From the NCBI RefSeq assembly GCF_900302475.1, contig NZ_OMOQ01000001.1, positions 1,116,001 through 1,180,000 on the forward strand: a DNA stretch of 64,000 nucleotides, read 5' to 3'. The notes beneath the pieces are model-generated. The model made no database searches and was not told the origin of the DNA. It was given only the letters and a program-made list of their open reading frames with translations. Positions 33,345-43,550 of the stretch are shown here, in pieces (position 1 is the first letter of the stretch; every line of letters begins with the position of its first letter). The stretch comes from Defluviimonas aquaemixtae. GTDB taxonomy: Bacteria; Pseudomonadota; Alphaproteobacteria; Rhodobacterales; Rhodobacteraceae. A program made the position numbers and the translations under genes.

Positions 33345-34649
33345 TCAGGCCAGCATCGACATCGGATTTTCGAGGTATCCGACTATGGCCTTCAGAAGTT
33401 CGGCGCCGAGTGCGCCATCGATCACCCGGTGATCGACCGAAAGCGTCATCGACATAACCGTTGCGACGCCAACTTCCCCATCCGATTTCACAACCGGCTT
33501 CTTCGCTCCCGCGCCGACCGCTAGGATTGCGCCGTGGGGCGGATTGATAACCGCGTCGAAATTATCGATGCCAAACATGCCAAGATTGGAGATTGCGAAG
33601 CTGCCGCCCTGGTATTCGTGCGGTGCGAGCTTGCGGTCCCGAGCACGGGCGGCCAAGTCCTTCATTTCGGCCGACAGCGCCGAAATCGTCTTCTGATGCG
33701 CATCCTTCAGCACCGGCGTGAAGAGCCCGCCCTCGATCGCCACCGCGACGGCCACGTCGGAAGGTTTCAGCTTCAGCATCCGGTCGCCAGCCCAGACAGC
33801 ATTGGCGTCTGGCACGTCCTGAAGCGCCAGCGCGCAGGCCTTGATGATGAAATCATTCACCGAGAGCTTCACGCCACGCGCTTCGAGCTGACCGTTCAAC
33901 TCTCCACGGAACTTCAACAGCGCATCGAGTTGCACCTCACGGCGCAGGTAGAAGTGAGGGATGGTCTGCTTGGCTTCGGTGAGTCGCGCAGCGATTGTCT
34001 TGCGCATCCCGTCGAGCGAAACTTCCTCGTATTCCCGGCCCTCGTACATCCGGGCGACCATCTCGGCGGACGGCCCGGCGGGAGGCGTCGCGAATGCTGC
34101 GGTCGGGGTGGCCGCCGCTGCGGGAGCCGCAGCTTTCGGCGCGGATGAGGCCGCCTCCACATCCGACTTCACGATCCTGCCATGCGGACCCGAGCCAGTC
34201 AGCATGGCGATGTCGATCCCCTTCTCCTTCGCGAGCCTCCGCGCGAGCGGTGAGGCAAGAACCCGCGTCCCCGCGGCGCTTGGGGCGGCCGGAGCCGGTG
34301 TGGCAGCAGGCGCGGGTGCCGCGGCCGGCGCGGACGCTGGTGCCGGGGAAGGAGCGGGGCTGCTTGGGGCCTCAGTCCTGGTCGCGGGCACGTCATCGGC
34401 GCTTTCGCCTTCCTCGACAAGAACGGCGATCGGCGTGTTCACTTTTACGCCCGCCGTGCCTTCGGCGACGAGGATCTTGCCGACGATGCCCTCGTCAACC
34501 GCTTCGAACTCCATCGTCGCCTTGTCGGTTTCGATCTCGGCCATGATGTCGCCGGAGGAGACGGTGTCACCCTCCTTCACCAGCCATTTCGCGAGCGTGC
34601 CTTCCTCCATCGTGGGGGAAAGGGCGGGCATCAGGATTTCGGTTGCCAT
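33345..34649 (-). CDS. pdhC: Pyruvate dehydrogenase E2, dihydrolipoamide acetyltransferase
   Basis: Core of the pyruvate dehydrogenase complex, passing the acetyl group to CoA. 434 residues: one lipoyl domain (1-80) with the lipoylated lysine in ETDKATMEF; an Ala/Pro-rich linker; the E1/E3-binding domain (about 135-172, [36 protein letters not shown]); and the catalytic domain with [13 protein letters not shown] and the active-site motif [14 protein letters not shown]. It lies 12 bases after pdhB. Its lipoyl domain is almost the same, protein-wise, as that of pdhB. Confidence 0.96.
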   Translation of the reverse strand: MATEILMPALSPTMEEGTLAKWLVKEGDTVSSGDIMAEIETDKATMEFEAVDEGIVGKILVAEGTAGVKVNTPIAVLVEEGESADDVPATRTEAPSSPAPSPAPASAPAAAPAPAATPAPAAPSAAGTRVLASPLARRLAKEKGIDIAMLTGSGPHGRIVKSDVEAASSAPKAAAPAAAATPTAAFATPPAGPSAEMVARMYEGREYEEVSLDGMRKTIAARLTEAKQTIPHFYLRREVQLDALLKFRGELNGQLEARGVKLSVNDFIIKACALALQDVPDANAVWAGDRMLKLKPSDVAVAVAIEGGLFTPVLKDAHQKTISALSAEMKDLAARARDRKLAPHEYQGGSFAISNLGMFGIDNFDAVINPPHGAILAVGAGAKKPVVKSDGEVGVATVMSMTLSVDHRVIDGALGAELLKAIVGYLENPMSMLA

Positions 34650-34661
34650 TTCTCTCCCTCC

Positions 34662-36041
34662 TTACCGATAGGTCACTTGCTTGACGGCCGCCACGACCTC
34701 GTCCGAGGTAATAAGCGCCAGCTTTTCGAGGTTCGCCGCATAGGGCATCGGGACGTCCTTGCCCGTACAGTTGATGACAGGCGCGTCGAGATAGTCGAAG
34801 GCCTCTGTCATCAGCACGGCCGAGATATGGTTGCCGATCGAACAGACTGGCCAGCCTTCCTCGACCGTGACGCAGCGGTTGGTCTTCATGACCGACTTGA
34901 TCACCGTGGCGGTGTCGATCGGCCGGAGCGTCCGAAGGTCGATCACCTCGGCTTCGATGCCCTCGGCGGCGAGCTTGTCTGCCGCCTCGAGTGTGTGGCC
35001 CATCCCGATCCCGAACGAGACGAGCGTCACGTCGGCACCCTCACGCCAGACCCTCGCCTTACCGAAGGGTATGGTGAAATCCTCCAGATCGGGCACTTCG
35101 TAAGAACGCCCATAGAGGATCTCATTCTCGAGGAAGATCACCGGGTTTGGATCGCGGATGGCGGTCTTCAAAAGCCCCTTTGCATCGGCGGCGGAGTAGG
35201 GCTGCACGACCTTCAGGCCCGGAACTTGCGCATACCACGCCGCGTAATCCTGGCTGTGCTGGGCTGCGACGCGGGCCGCCGCGCCGTTCGGTCCTCGGAA
35301 GACGATAGGACAACCCATCTGGCCACCTGACATGTAAAGCGTCTTGGCCGCCGAATTGATGATCTGGTCGATCGCCTGCATCGCGAAGTTAAAAGTCATG
35401 AACTCCACGATCGGGCGAAGGCCGGCAAAGGCGGAGCCGACGGCGATTCCGGCGAAGCCATGCTCGGTGATCGGCGTGTCGATGACGCGCTTGGCGCCGA
35501 ACTGGTCGAGCAACCCCTGGCTGATCTTGTAGGCGCCCTGATATTCGCCGACTTCCTCGCCCATGAGGTAGACGTCCGCATCGCGTGTCATCTCCTCGGC
35601 CATCGCCTCGCGCAGCGCTTCGCGCACGGTCATGGTCTTCATCTCTGTGCCCTCGGGCCAGTCGGGTGAGCTGTCGACCTGAGGTGCGGACGGCGCCGCG
35701 GCCTTCGCCTCGGGCGCTTTAGCTTCTGCTGGCGCCGCAGTCGGCTGAGCGGCACTTTTCGCGGCTGGCGCGGACACCTTAATGTCGTCGGCGCTCTCGC
35801 CCTCTTCGACGAGTACGGCGATCGGAGTGTTGACCTTCACGCCCGCTGTCCCTTCGTCGACCAGGATTTTCCCGACCGTGCCTTCATCGACGGCCTCGAA
35901 CTCCATCGTCGCCTTGTCGGTCTCGATCTCTGCGATGATCTGGCCGGACGACACCGCGTCGCCCTCCTTCACGAGCCATTTCGCAAGCGTGCCCTCTTCC
36001 ATCGTGGGCGACAGTGCGGGCATGAGAATCTCGGTTGCCAT
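34662..36041 (-). CDS. pdhB: Pyruvate dehydrogenase E1 beta subunit with N-terminal lipoyl domain
   Basis: 459 residues. Unlike most bacterial E1-beta subunits it begins with a full lipoyl domain (residues 1-80, lysine in ETDKATMEF), joined by an Ala/Pro/Lys linker (~85-125) to the transketolase-like region ([42 protein letters not shown]) and the C-terminal domain ([40 protein letters not shown]). This layout is known from Rhizobiales and Rhodobacteraceae. It is 14 bases downstream of pdhA and 12 upstream of pdhC. Confidence 0.96.
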   Translation of the reverse strand: MATEILMPALSPTMEEGTLAKWLVKEGDAVSSGQIIAEIETDKATMEFEAVDEGTVGKILVDEGTAGVKVNTPIAVLVEEGESADDIKVSAPAAKSAAQPTAAPAEAKAPEAKAAAPSAPQVDSSPDWPEGTEMKTMTVREALREAMAEEMTRDADVYLMGEEVGEYQGAYKISQGLLDQFGAKRVIDTPITEHGFAGIAVGSAFAGLRPIVEFMTFNFAMQAIDQIINSAAKTLYMSGGQMGCPIVFRGPNGAAARVAAQHSQDYAAWYAQVPGLKVVQPYSAADAKGLLKTAIRDPNPVIFLENEILYGRSYEVPDLEDFTIPFGKARVWREGADVTLVSFGIGMGHTLEAADKLAAEGIEAEVIDLRTLRPIDTATVIKSVMKTNRCVTVEEGWPVCSIGNHISAVLMTEAFDYLDAPVINCTGKDVPMPYAANLEKLALITSDEVVAAVKQVTYR

Positions 36042-36055
36042 AATCTGTGTCCCCC

Positions 36056-37066
36056 TCAGGCGGTCTGCGGTACTTCTTCGGCGTAAATGTCCGTCCAGAG
36101 CTCGTCGAGCGCCGGTTCGGGGCTTTCCTTGGAGAACTCGGCCGCCTCGTTCACGATGGCCTTGATCTCCTTGTCGATCGCCTTGAGGTCGTCATCGCTC
36201 GCATGCTTGCCCTGCACGATAAGCTCGCGCACGTGTTCGATCGGGTCACGCTCCTCGCGCATCTTCTGAACCTCCTCGCGGGTCCGGTACTTCGCAGGGT
36301 CCGACATGGAATGGCCGCGATAGCGATAGGTCATAACTTCGAGGATGTAGGGGCCCTTGCCGGAGCGGCAATGCGCGACCGCCTTGTCGCCGCCGGCCTT
36401 CACGGCCAGCACGTCCATCCCGTCCACCGTCTCGCCGGGAATGCCGAAGGCCTTGCCGCGCGTGTGCAGCTGGGGCGTCGAGGTCGACCGCTTCTGCGCA
36501 GTGCCCATGGCGTATTGGTTGTTCTCAATCACGAATACGACTGGCAGCTGCCAGAGAGCGGCCATATTGAAGGTCTCGTAGACTTGACCCTGGTTTGCGG
36601 CGCCGTCTCCGAAATAGGTGAAGGTGACGCGGCCGTTCTCTTTGTACTTGTCGGCGAAGGCGAGACCCGCGCCAAGCGGCACCTGAGCACCGACAATTCC
36701 GTGGCCGCCGTAGAAGTGCTTCTCGCGGCTGAACATATGCATCGAGCCGCCCTTGCCCTTGGAGTATCCGCCTTCGCGGCCGGTGAGTTCGGCCATCACG
36801 CCCTTGGGATCCATCCCGGCGGCCAGCATGTGCCCGTGGTCGCGGTAGGAAGTAATCCGCTTGTCACCCTCTTCAGCCGCGGCTTCTAGGCCGACCACCA
36901 CCGCTTCCTGGCCGATGTAGAGATGGCAGAAACCGCCGATCAGACCCATTCCATAGAGTTGGCCAGCCTTTTCTTCGAATCGCCGTATCAGCAACATCTC
37001 ACGATAATAGTTGAGCAATTCTTCTTTAGATGTATTTGATTTTGCGGCGCTTTTTCTTGCGGCCAT
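36056..37066 (-). CDS. pdhA: Pyruvate dehydrogenase E1 alpha subunit
   Basis: Decarboxylates pyruvate with thiamine diphosphate. 336 residues: [27 protein letters not shown] at the N-terminus, the ThDP-binding motif beginning [12 protein letters not shown] (about 170) and ending in [10 protein letters not shown], and the phosphorylation-loop region [22 protein letters not shown] precedes the ATG. First gene of pdhABC, with the 18-bp dyad 28 bases upstream of the start. Confidence 0.97.
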   Translation of the reverse strand: MAARKSAAKSNTSKEELLNYYREMLLIRRFEEKAGQLYGMGLIGGFCHLYIGQEAVVVGLEAAAEEGDKRITSYRDHGHMLAAGMDPKGVMAELTGREGGYSKGKGGSMHMFSREKHFYGGHGIVGAQVPLGAGLAFADKYKENGRVTFTYFGDGAANQGQVYETFNMAALWQLPVVFVIENNQYAMGTAQKRSTSTPQLHTRGKAFGIPGETVDGMDVLAVKAGGDKAVAHCRSGKGPYILEVMTYRYRGHSMSDPAKYRTREEVQKMREERDPIEHVRELIVQGKHASDDDLKAIDKEIKAIVNEAAEFSKESPEPALDELWTDIYAEEVPQTA

Positions 37067-37093
37067 ACCGAGAACCTCCCATCGGCAAGAAAG

Positions 37094-37111
37094 TAGTTCA
37101 ACGTTAAACTA
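37094..37111. promoter_or_regulatory. Operator-like dyad upstream of pdhA (same motif as before lpdA)
   Basis: TAGTTCAACGTTAAACTA is an 18-base dyad with outer TAGTT/AACTA arms and a nearly symmetric AACGTT core. It lies 28 bases upstream of the pdhA ATG, near a -10-like TATAAG on the minus strand, a repressor-type position. The same 18-base architecture precedes lpdA at 62604. Confidence 0.6.
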
Positions 37112-37360
37112 TCTTATAACGCAAAACTCAAGAAATCGCGAGTGGAATTTCCTCGGATCGGTTTGTGTGAGCGGAGCGCGCGGCGACCGAAGAGGGGCGC
37201 TGACCCTACAGCCCCGAGATGACTCAGCCAAGGAGAGAGGGAAGGCAGCTTCATCATGGGCTAACTACCTGCGCCTGAGGCTATTGCGAAGGCGGCGGCC
37301 GCGAGGCCTCGGTGACAGTAAAGCACTGCACCGCAGGCGCTCAACTTGAGAAACGGCAGA

Positions 37361-37663
37361 TCAATGGATGACGACTTCGTCGGCGCGAATGAGGCCCAGC
37401 ACGTCGCGCGCACGTTCGTCCAGAAGGTCGAGGTCGAGGTAGTCATCCGACAGACGATGCGTGAGGTTCTTCATCCTCGCGACCTCGACCACGAGCCGGC
37501 CGCGTTCTTCCGCAAGCGCCTGCTTTTCGGCCACGGCCTGAACGCGCCGGAACACGCCGTATTCACCCTGAACGGCGGCGAAGGTGAAGTAGAAGCCGAG
37601 GCAGAATGCCAGCCCGAAATACAGGACGACGCCTAGGGTCGGACGTGTGCTCGATAAGGTCAT
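37361..37663 (-). CDS. ftsB: Septum formation initiator family protein (FtsB/DivIC)
   Basis: Single-span membrane protein of the divisome that links FtsL and FtsQ and signals septal wall synthesis. 100 residues: a membrane segment at about 9-30 (TLGVVLYFGLAFCLGFYFTFAAVQ), a coiled coil (VFRRVQAVAEKQALAEERGRLVVEVARMKNLTHRL), and the end LDLLDERARDVLGLIRADEVVI. The ATG at 37663 is used rather than the adjacent TTG. It is upstream of pdhA on the same strand, a common order in this group, but a 294-base gap with its own dyad suggests separate control. Confidence 0.85.
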   Translation of the reverse strand: MTLSSTRPTLGVVLYFGLAFCLGFYFTFAAVQGEYGVFRRVQAVAEKQALAEERGRLVVEVARMKNLTHRLSDDYLDLDLLDERARDVLGLIRADEVVIH

Positions 37664-37825
37664 CAACTGCCTCTTCGGATCGCCTCTGACGGGCGCGTAA
37701 GCCGAATCATGTCACAACCGATTCGCCAAGGGAATCCCCCGTCGAGGCTTTTTCTTAGGAAATCGTGCGGGTTGTGACATAGAATGCCGGTGCGCCTGTT
37801 TGTGAAGCGGCTAAGGACACCGCCC

Positions 37826-39466
37826 ATGACCCGCGACACGCTCGCCCCGCGATCCGAACTCCCGACGCACGACGTGTCGAACCAGCCCGGCGCGCCCCCC
37901 TGCGCCGATCTCTGGGTGACCGACATCGCGCTCCGTGGTTGGCTTGAGGCATTTGGCGGCGCTACCGAGGATGCAGCGCGTCTCGGTCGGCAACTGGCCG
38001 ATCCGCAGATCCATGAGGCGGCAGAAAATGCCCGTCATCATCCTCCGGAGCTTGTCACCTTCGACCGCGCCGGGCGCAGGCTCGACGAGGTCGCCTTCCA
38101 TCCCGGCTATCACCGTGTTTTGGCATTGGGGCTCGAGGCCGGCTATGCGGCGTTGCCCTGGGAGGGGAAGGCCGGCGGCCATCTCGGCCATGCCGCGATC
38201 CTTTACATGTTCGGCCAGGTAGAGCCCGGCATCGCGTGCCCGTTGACGATGACGTATGCGGGGGTCCCGGCGCTCGCCGCCGATCCCGCACTCGAAGCGA
38301 TCTGGCGACCACGCTTGACGTCGCGCGACTACGACCCATCCCTGCGTCCCATCAGCGAGAAGAAGGGCGCAACGCTCGGCATGGCGATGACGGAAAAGCA
38401 GGGCGGGTCGGACCTGCGCGGCACCTCGACCCGCGCCGAACCGGACGGCGGGGCCTGGCGGTTGACCGGGCACAAATGGTTCTGTTCGGCGCCCATGTCG
38501 GACGGGTTCCTGACGCTCGCGCAGACGGCCAAGGGGCTCACCTGCTTCCTCGTGCCGCGTTGGCTGCCCGACGGGCGGAACGCGATCCAACTCATGCGCC
38601 TAAAGAACAAGCTCGGCAACCATGCCAACGCCTCTTCCGAGATCGAGTATCACGGTGCGCTTGCCCATCGCCTCGGCGAGGAGGGGCGCGGCGTCGCCAC
38701 GATCATCGAGATGGTTCATCACACAAGGCTCGACACGGCCGTGGCGCCGGCGGGCCTGATGCGCGCTGCGCTTGGTGAAGCGCTCTGGTGGACAGATGGG
38801 CGAAGTGCATTTCAACGGCGGCTCATCGATCAGCCGCTGATGCGCGCGGTACTCGCCGATCTCGTGCTCGACTGGGAAGGCGCTCTCGCGCTCGCGATGC
38901 GGGTGGCACATGCCTTCGACGGCGAGTCCGAGTCCGACCGCGCCTTCGCCCGGATCGCGGTGGCGCTTGCGAAGTTCTTGAACAACAAGCGCACTCCGAC
39001 CGTCATCGTCGAGGCGATGGAGATTCTGGGCGGCATGGGCTTCGTCGAGGAGACGCCGATGCCGATGCTCTACCGCGAGGCGCCGCTCAACGGTATTTGG
39101 GAGGGCTCGGGCAACGTCATCTGCCTCGACATCCTCCGCACACTCGCGAAGGAACCCCTCGCGGCCGAGACGCTGATGGCCGAGTTGGACGCCGCCAAGG
39201 GCGCGGACCGGCGCTACGATGCCGCGCTGGCCAGCGCACGCGAGCGTTGGCCCGGACATCCCGATGAAGCCGAGGCGCGCTGGTTTGCCGAGACATTCGC
39301 GACTTTGCTCGCGGCCTCGGTCCTCCTGCGTCATGTCCCCGCCGCCGTGGCCGACGGCTTCGTTGCGACCCGCGTGGCGGGCCAGCGCGGCCAAGTCATG
39401 GGCTCGGTTGACGGGCTGGACACCGGCACGATCCTATCGCGGCTCAGACCAGAGGGGCAGGAATGA
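37826..39466 (+). CDS. Acyl-CoA dehydrogenase, AidB-like
   Basis: 546-residue flavoprotein of the acyl-CoA dehydrogenase superfamily, longer than the ~380-residue classic enzymes and close to AidB of E. coli. Motifs: [62 protein letters not shown] and, near the C-terminus, [39 protein letters not shown] with the region that holds the catalytic base in related enzymes. Substrate unknown. The start at 37826 has AAGGA; the frame is open further upstream. The stop overlaps the next gene (ATGA). Confidence 0.88.
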   Translation: MTRDTLAPRSELPTHDVSNQPGAPPCADLWVTDIALRGWLEAFGGATEDAARLGRQLADPQIHEAAENARHHPPELVTFDRAGRRLDEVAFHPGYHRVLALGLEAGYAALPWEGKAGGHLGHAAILYMFGQVEPGIACPLTMTYAGVPALAADPALEAIWRPRLTSRDYDPSLRPISEKKGATLGMAMTEKQGGSDLRGTSTRAEPDGGAWRLTGHKWFCSAPMSDGFLTLAQTAKGLTCFLVPRWLPDGRNAIQLMRLKNKLGNHANASSEIEYHGALAHRLGEEGRGVATIIEMVHHTRLDTAVAPAGLMRAALGEALWWTDGRSAFQRRLIDQPLMRAVLADLVLDWEGALALAMRVAHAFDGESESDRAFARIAVALAKFLNNKRTPTVIVEAMEILGGMGFVEETPMPMLYREAPLNGIWEGSGNVICLDILRTLAKEPLAAETLMAELDAAKGADRRYDAALASARERWPGHPDEAEARWFAETFATLLAASVLLRHVPAAVADGFVATRVAGQRGQVMGSVDGLDTGTILSRLRPEGQE

Positions 39467-39846
39467 CCGACACCGAGGGCAACAAGAAGACCGTCATGGC
39501 CTTCTATGACCTTATGTTCAATCGCTCCCGCCCGCGTGAGGCGGTGGAGCGCTACGTGGGTGACCAATATGTTCAGCACAACCCGCACGTCGCCGACGGC
39601 AAGGAGGCGTTCATCGCGTATTTCGAACGCATGGCGCGTGAGCATCCGGGCAAGAGCGTGCGATTTGTCCGCGCCGTCGCCGAGGGTGATCTCGTCGTGC
39701 TGCATTGCCACCAGACATGGCCGGGCGGCGACGATTATGCCGGAATCGACATTTTTCGCCTCGATCCAGAGGGAAGGGTGGTCGAACACTGGGACGTGCT
39801 ACAGACCGTACCTGCCGAAAGTGCCAATCTGAACGGGATGTTCTGA
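39463..39846 (+). CDS. NTF2-like / SnoaL-type protein
   Basis: 127 residues of the cone-shaped NTF2-like fold: [57 protein letters not shown], then [39 protein letters not shown]. The pattern with YVQHNP and DIFRL...EHWDV is frequent among small predicted enzymes of the SnoaL family. It overlaps the acyl-CoA dehydrogenase gene by 4 bases, so they are translated together, perhaps in one pathway. No precise substrate can be given. Confidence 0.8.
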   Translation: MTDTEGNKKTVMAFYDLMFNRSRPREAVERYVGDQYVQHNPHVADGKEAFIAYFERMAREHPGKSVRFVRAVAEGDLVVLHCHQTWPGGDDYAGIDIFRLDPEGRVVEHWDVLQTVPAESANLNGMF

Positions 39847-39861
39847 CGCGACCGGGGCCGT

Positions 39862-40755
39862 TCAGCCCGCGACCGAGGCGTCGTAGATGCTCTGGATCGT
39901 CGAGTCCAACATACTGTTGAAGGCTGCGTCCTCCTGCCTGGCCGACAGGCCTTCGGTCAAGGCGCGCGAGAAGCTCGCGACCATGCCGCTATTCCGGGCA
40001 AGGAGTGCATTCGCCTCCTCCCGGCTGTAGCCCCCCGAAAGTGCCACGACGCGCATCACCCGCGGATGGTCGATGAGCGGCTTGTAGAGGTTCGCCTTTG
40101 ACGGCAGCGTCAGCTTCAGCATCACCTCGCTCCCCTCGGGCAATTCGTCGAGCTGTTTCTTGATCTCCGTCAAAAGAATGTCCTCGGCATCCGCCTTGTC
40201 GGGGATGGTGATCGTGACCTCCGGCTCGATGATCGGAACGAGTCCCTTGGCCAAGACCTGCTTGGCCAGGTCGAACTGCTGGGCGACGTTCGCGGCGATC
40301 CCGGATGCCGACGCGGCGTCGATCACCGACCGCTCCTTGGTGCCGAAGATCCCAGCCTTGACCGCGCGGTCGAGCAGCGAATCGAGATCCGGGATCGGCT
40401 TCATCATCCTGACGCCGTTGGCCTTTTCCTCGAGCCCCTTGTCGATCTTCAGGAACGGCACGACGCCGCGATCTTCCCACAGGAACTGTGCCGCCGGCTT
40501 GCCGCCAATCTTCCCGTCCATCGTCTTCTCGAACAGGATTGCACCGATGACCCGCTCCCCCGTGAAGGCGGGCGAGGTCGCAATCCGCGACCGCATTTCG
40601 TGGATAAGCGCGAACATCTCATCGTCCGTCTTCCACGCGTCCTCGCCGATGCCATAGAGCCTCAGTGCCTTCGGCGTAGAGCCGCCGCTCTGATCGAGTG
40701 CGGCGATGAAACCCCTGCCGGACCGCATCTTTTCTGCCTGTTCTTGCCGTGACAT
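39862..40755 (-). CDS. fda: Fructose-bisphosphate aldolase class I
   Basis: Schiff-base aldolase of glycolysis and gluconeogenesis. 297 residues; the sequence follows the staphylococcal-type class I enzyme closely: MRSGRGFIAALDQSGGSTPKAL, GAILFEKTMDGKIGGK, RGVVPFLKIDKGLEEKANGVRMMKPI, KGLVPIIEPEVTI, EVMLKLTLPSKANLYK and RVVALSGGYSREEAN. No metal-binding histidines of class II are present. Next to pgk on the same strand (211 bases apart), consistent with a glycolytic group. Confidence 0.95.
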   Translation of the reverse strand: MSRQEQAEKMRSGRGFIAALDQSGGSTPKALRLYGIGEDAWKTDDEMFALIHEMRSRIATSPAFTGERVIGAILFEKTMDGKIGGKPAAQFLWEDRGVVPFLKIDKGLEEKANGVRMMKPIPDLDSLLDRAVKAGIFGTKERSVIDAASASGIAANVAQQFDLAKQVLAKGLVPIIEPEVTITIPDKADAEDILLTEIKKQLDELPEGSEVMLKLTLPSKANLYKPLIDHPRVMRVVALSGGYSREEANALLARNSGMVASFSRALTEGLSARQEDAAFNSMLDSTIQSIYDASVAG

Positions 40756-40966
40756 GTCTCTCTCCGAGCGGAAGCGTGAAACCGATGGGCCGCGCGATTG
40801 CAGGGCCTCAGCCGGTTCTAGGCGAGAGCTGGGGACGTTGCAAATGTGGTGGCGCTAACGCCGGCGCGTCGGGTGCGGTTTGGGAAACAATGAGGCGAGA
40901 CATCGGAGAGGGTGGAGCGGTCCGAGCGTGCGGCGCCGACCGGGTGAATGGATGAGGGTCAGCCGT

Positions 40967-42157
40967 TCAACCTTCCAGCGCCGCGACGCCGGGCAGTGTC
41001 TTGCCCTCCATCCATTCGAGAAACGCGCCGCCTGCGGTGGAGATGTAGCTGAACCGGTCCGCGACGCCTGCCTTGTTGAGCGCCGCGACGGTGTCGCCAC
41101 CGCCGGCTACCGAGACAAGGCGTTCCGCGTCGGTCAACTCCGCGACTTTGCGCGCCGCCGAGTTTGTCGCGGCATCGAAAGGCTCGATCTCGAATGCGCC
41201 GAGCGGGCCGTTCCAGATCAGCGTCCGGCATGTTTCGAACACGTCTGACAACGCGGTGACCGTCTCGGGCCCCGCATCTAGGATCATCGCATCGTCTGGG
41301 CAGGCATTTGCGGCGACGACTTCGTGCGGCGCACCCTCGCGAAACTCGCGTGCGACGACCACGTCCGTCGGCAAGTGAACGGCGCAGCCCGTTTCGCCCG
41401 CCTTCGTCAGAATGGCGCGCGCGGTTTCGGCCATCTCGTGTTCACACAGCGACTTGCCGACATTGATGCCCTGCGCGGCAAGGAACGTGTTGGCCATGCC
41501 GCCACCGATTACGAGATGGTCGACCTTCTCGACGAGGTTGCCGAGCAGGTCGAGTTTGGTCGACACTTTCGCACCCCCCACGATGGCCGCGACCGGCCGG
41601 GCGGGATCGCCGAGCGCTGCGGTCAGCGCCTTCAACTCCGCTTCCATCAACCGCCCCGCGCAAGACACTTTCAAATGCGCAATCCCTTCGGTCGAGGCGT
41701 GGGCGCGGTGCGCGGCCGAAAAGGCGTCGTTGACGTAGATCTGGCCGAGCGCGCCAAGCGCGGCCGCCATGGCCGGGTCGTTCTTTTCCTCGCCTTCATG
41801 AAAGCGAGTGTTCTCCAGCAAGAGAACGTCGCCTGTCTCCATCGCCGCCACAGCCTTCTTGGCCGGCGCACCGATGCAATTCTCCGCAAAGGCGACCTTC
41901 TGGCCCAACGCCGCCTCAAGCGCCGGAAGCGTCACCGCGAGGCTCATCTCGGGCACGACCTTGCCCTTGGGCCGTCCGAAATGCGCCATGAGCACCGGCT
42001 TGCCACCCTTCGCCTGGATGTCCTTGATCGTCGGCACGATCTTTTCGATCCGCGTGGCGTCGGTGACCTTGCCCGCCTCGACCGGCACGTTGATGTCCAC
42101 CCGGACAAGCACCGTCTTGCCTGCCATGTCGATGTCGTCGAGGGTTTTCCAGTTCAT
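40967..42157 (-). CDS. pgk: Phosphoglycerate kinase
   Basis: Interconverts 1,3-bisphosphoglycerate and ADP with 3-phosphoglycerate and ATP. 396 residues with the N-domain signature [21 protein letters not shown], the substrate loop [24 protein letters not shown], and the C-domain nucleotide loops [14 protein letters not shown] and [12 protein letters not shown]. Divergent from the cyclophilin gene at 42306. Confidence 0.97.
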   Translation of the reverse strand: MNWKTLDDIDMAGKTVLVRVDINVPVEAGKVTDATRIEKIVPTIKDIQAKGGKPVLMAHFGRPKGKVVPEMSLAVTLPALEAALGQKVAFAENCIGAPAKKAVAAMETGDVLLLENTRFHEGEEKNDPAMAAALGALGQIYVNDAFSAAHRAHASTEGIAHLKVSCAGRLMEAELKALTAALGDPARPVAAIVGGAKVSTKLDLLGNLVEKVDHLVIGGGMANTFLAAQGINVGKSLCEHEMAETARAILTKAGETGCAVHLPTDVVVAREFREGAPHEVVAANACPDDAMILDAGPETVTALSDVFETCRTLIWNGPLGAFEIEPFDAATNSAARKVAELTDAERLVSVAGGGDTVAALNKAGVADRFSYISTAGGAFLEWMEGKTLPGVAALEG

Positions 42158-42305
42158 CTTCAGCGTCCTTGTGCACGGGGCCGGGCGTCGGCTTGAGCGT
42201 CAAATCACCCCAAGCCTCGGCGAAGGTCAACCGATCACGCCGGTTTGCCCTTTTCTCCGCGCGGTTGTCGCACTAGGGTCGCGCCCGACATCGAAGGAGG
42301 CGTCC

Positions 42306-42815
42306 ATGCCAGAGATCAAGGATCCCGAAAACACGATCATCATGACGCTGAAGGACGGCGACGTCGTGATCGAACTTCTGCCCGACGTGGCGCCGAAGCA
42401 TTCCGAGAGGATGAAAGAACTGGCGCGCGCCGGCAAGTACGACAACGTGGCCTTCCACCGCGTGATCGAAGGCTTCATGGCGCAGACCGGCGACGTCCAG
42501 CACGCCAATATGGAGAACAGCTACAACCCCGGGCGCTCCGGCACGGGCGGCTCGGATCTTCCCGACCTTCCGGCCGAGTTCTCGAAGCTTCCGCACGACC
42601 GAGGCACTCTGGGTGCGGCGCGCTCGGCAAATCCGAACTCTGCGAACAGCCAGTTCTTCATCAACTTCAAGGACAACCATTTCCTCAACGGGCAATACAC
42701 GGTCTATGGCCGCGTGATCTCGGGTATGGACCACGTCGACCGGATCGCACGCGGTGAACCGCCTGCCTCGCCCGATCGCATGATTTCGATGAAGGTGGCC
42801 GCCGATGACGTCTGA
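42306..42815 (+). CDS. ppiB: Cytoplasmic cyclophilin-type peptidyl-prolyl isomerase
   Basis: 169 residues without a signal peptide. Cyclophilin motifs: FHRVIEGFMAQTGD with the catalytic arginine, FINFKDNHFLNGQYTVYGRVISGMDHVD. Start at 42306 after AAGGAGG. It overlaps the second cyclophilin gene by 11 bases; the two are homologous and were probably produced by duplication, one staying in the cytoplasm. Confidence 0.93.
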   Translation: MPEIKDPENTIIMTLKDGDVVIELLPDVAPKHSERMKELARAGKYDNVAFHRVIEGFMAQTGDVQHANMENSYNPGRSGTGGSDLPDLPAEFSKLPHDRGTLGAARSANPNSANSQFFINFKDNHFLNGQYTVYGRVISGMDHVDRIARGEPPASPDRMISMKVAADDV

Positions 42816-43425
42816 TACCAGGGTATTCGTCGGCGCGGGTTTGGCCGCGCTTGCATCGATCGCAGCAGCTCTCTTCATCTACATGAAGACCACCAACGGG
42901 GCGATAGCGAGCGAAGACGGCGCCGGACCCAATTTGGTGATCGAGGTCGCGGGCGAGTCTGCGAGCGGGATTGTGGTCATCGACCTTCTGCCCGAAGTCG
43001 CGCCAAATCATGTGGCCCAACTGACCGAGCTTGCGCGGACCGGCGCCTATGACGGCATCGTCTTTCACCGTGTGATCGACGGCTTCATGGCCCAAACGGG
43101 CGATGTTCAGCATGGAAAGTACGGTGGCGACGTGTCGCTCGCCGGGACCGGCAAGTCCGAGCTTCCCAACATTCCGGCGGAGTTCTCGGATATTCCGTTC
43201 ATGCGCGGTGTCGTCGGCATGGCGCGGTCCAACCGCCCCGACAGCGCGAATTCGCAATTCTTCATCATGTTCGAGCCGGGCGAGTTCCTGAACGGCAAGT
43301 ATACCGTGGTGGGTCACGTCATCTCGGGCATGGAAGTGATCGACGCCATCAAGAAGGGCGATCCGGACCTGAACGGCGCGGTAGAGAATCCCGACCGCAT
43401 GCAGCGCGTCACGGTCGAGCAGTAG
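42805..43425 (+). CDS. Exported or membrane-anchored cyclophilin-type peptidyl-prolyl isomerase
   Basis: 206 residues. An N-terminal hydrophobic segment (about residues 8-27, VGAGLAALASIAAALFIYM) should place the enzyme in the periplasm, anchored or cleaved. The cyclophilin domain keeps the same key motifs as its neighbour (FHRVIDGFMAQTGD, FFIMFEPGEFLNGKYTVVGHVISGMEVID). Translation is coupled to ppiB by an 11-base overlap. A strong hairpin follows. Confidence 0.92.
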   Translation: MTSDTRVFVGAGLAALASIAAALFIYMKTTNGAIASEDGAGPNLVIEVAGESASGIVVIDLLPEVAPNHVAQLTELARTGAYDGIVFHRVIDGFMAQTGDVQHGKYGGDVSLAGTGKSELPNIPAEFSDIPFMRGVVGMARSNRPDSANSQFFIMFEPGEFLNGKYTVVGHVISGMEVIDAIKKGDPDLNGAVENPDRMQRVTVEQ

Positions 43426-43433
43426 GCTTCAGT

Positions 43434-43458
43434 GCCCGCGCCGCCTGGCGGCGCGGGC
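43434..43458 (+). terminator. Strong hairpin after the cyclophilin pair
   Basis: GCCCGCGCCGCC and GGCGGCGCGGGC form a 12-bp perfect arm pair around a single T, starting 9 bases past the stop. The following bases (CTACACTTTATTT) are only moderately T-rich. Confidence 0.7.
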
Positions 43459-43550
43459 CTACACTTTATTTCACCTTCGGGTGAGTCGCCGACCTGGCGG
43501 CTGGTCAAGCAGCCCCGTCCGCGCAACACTTCGCGGACAGGGGGTGCGCC

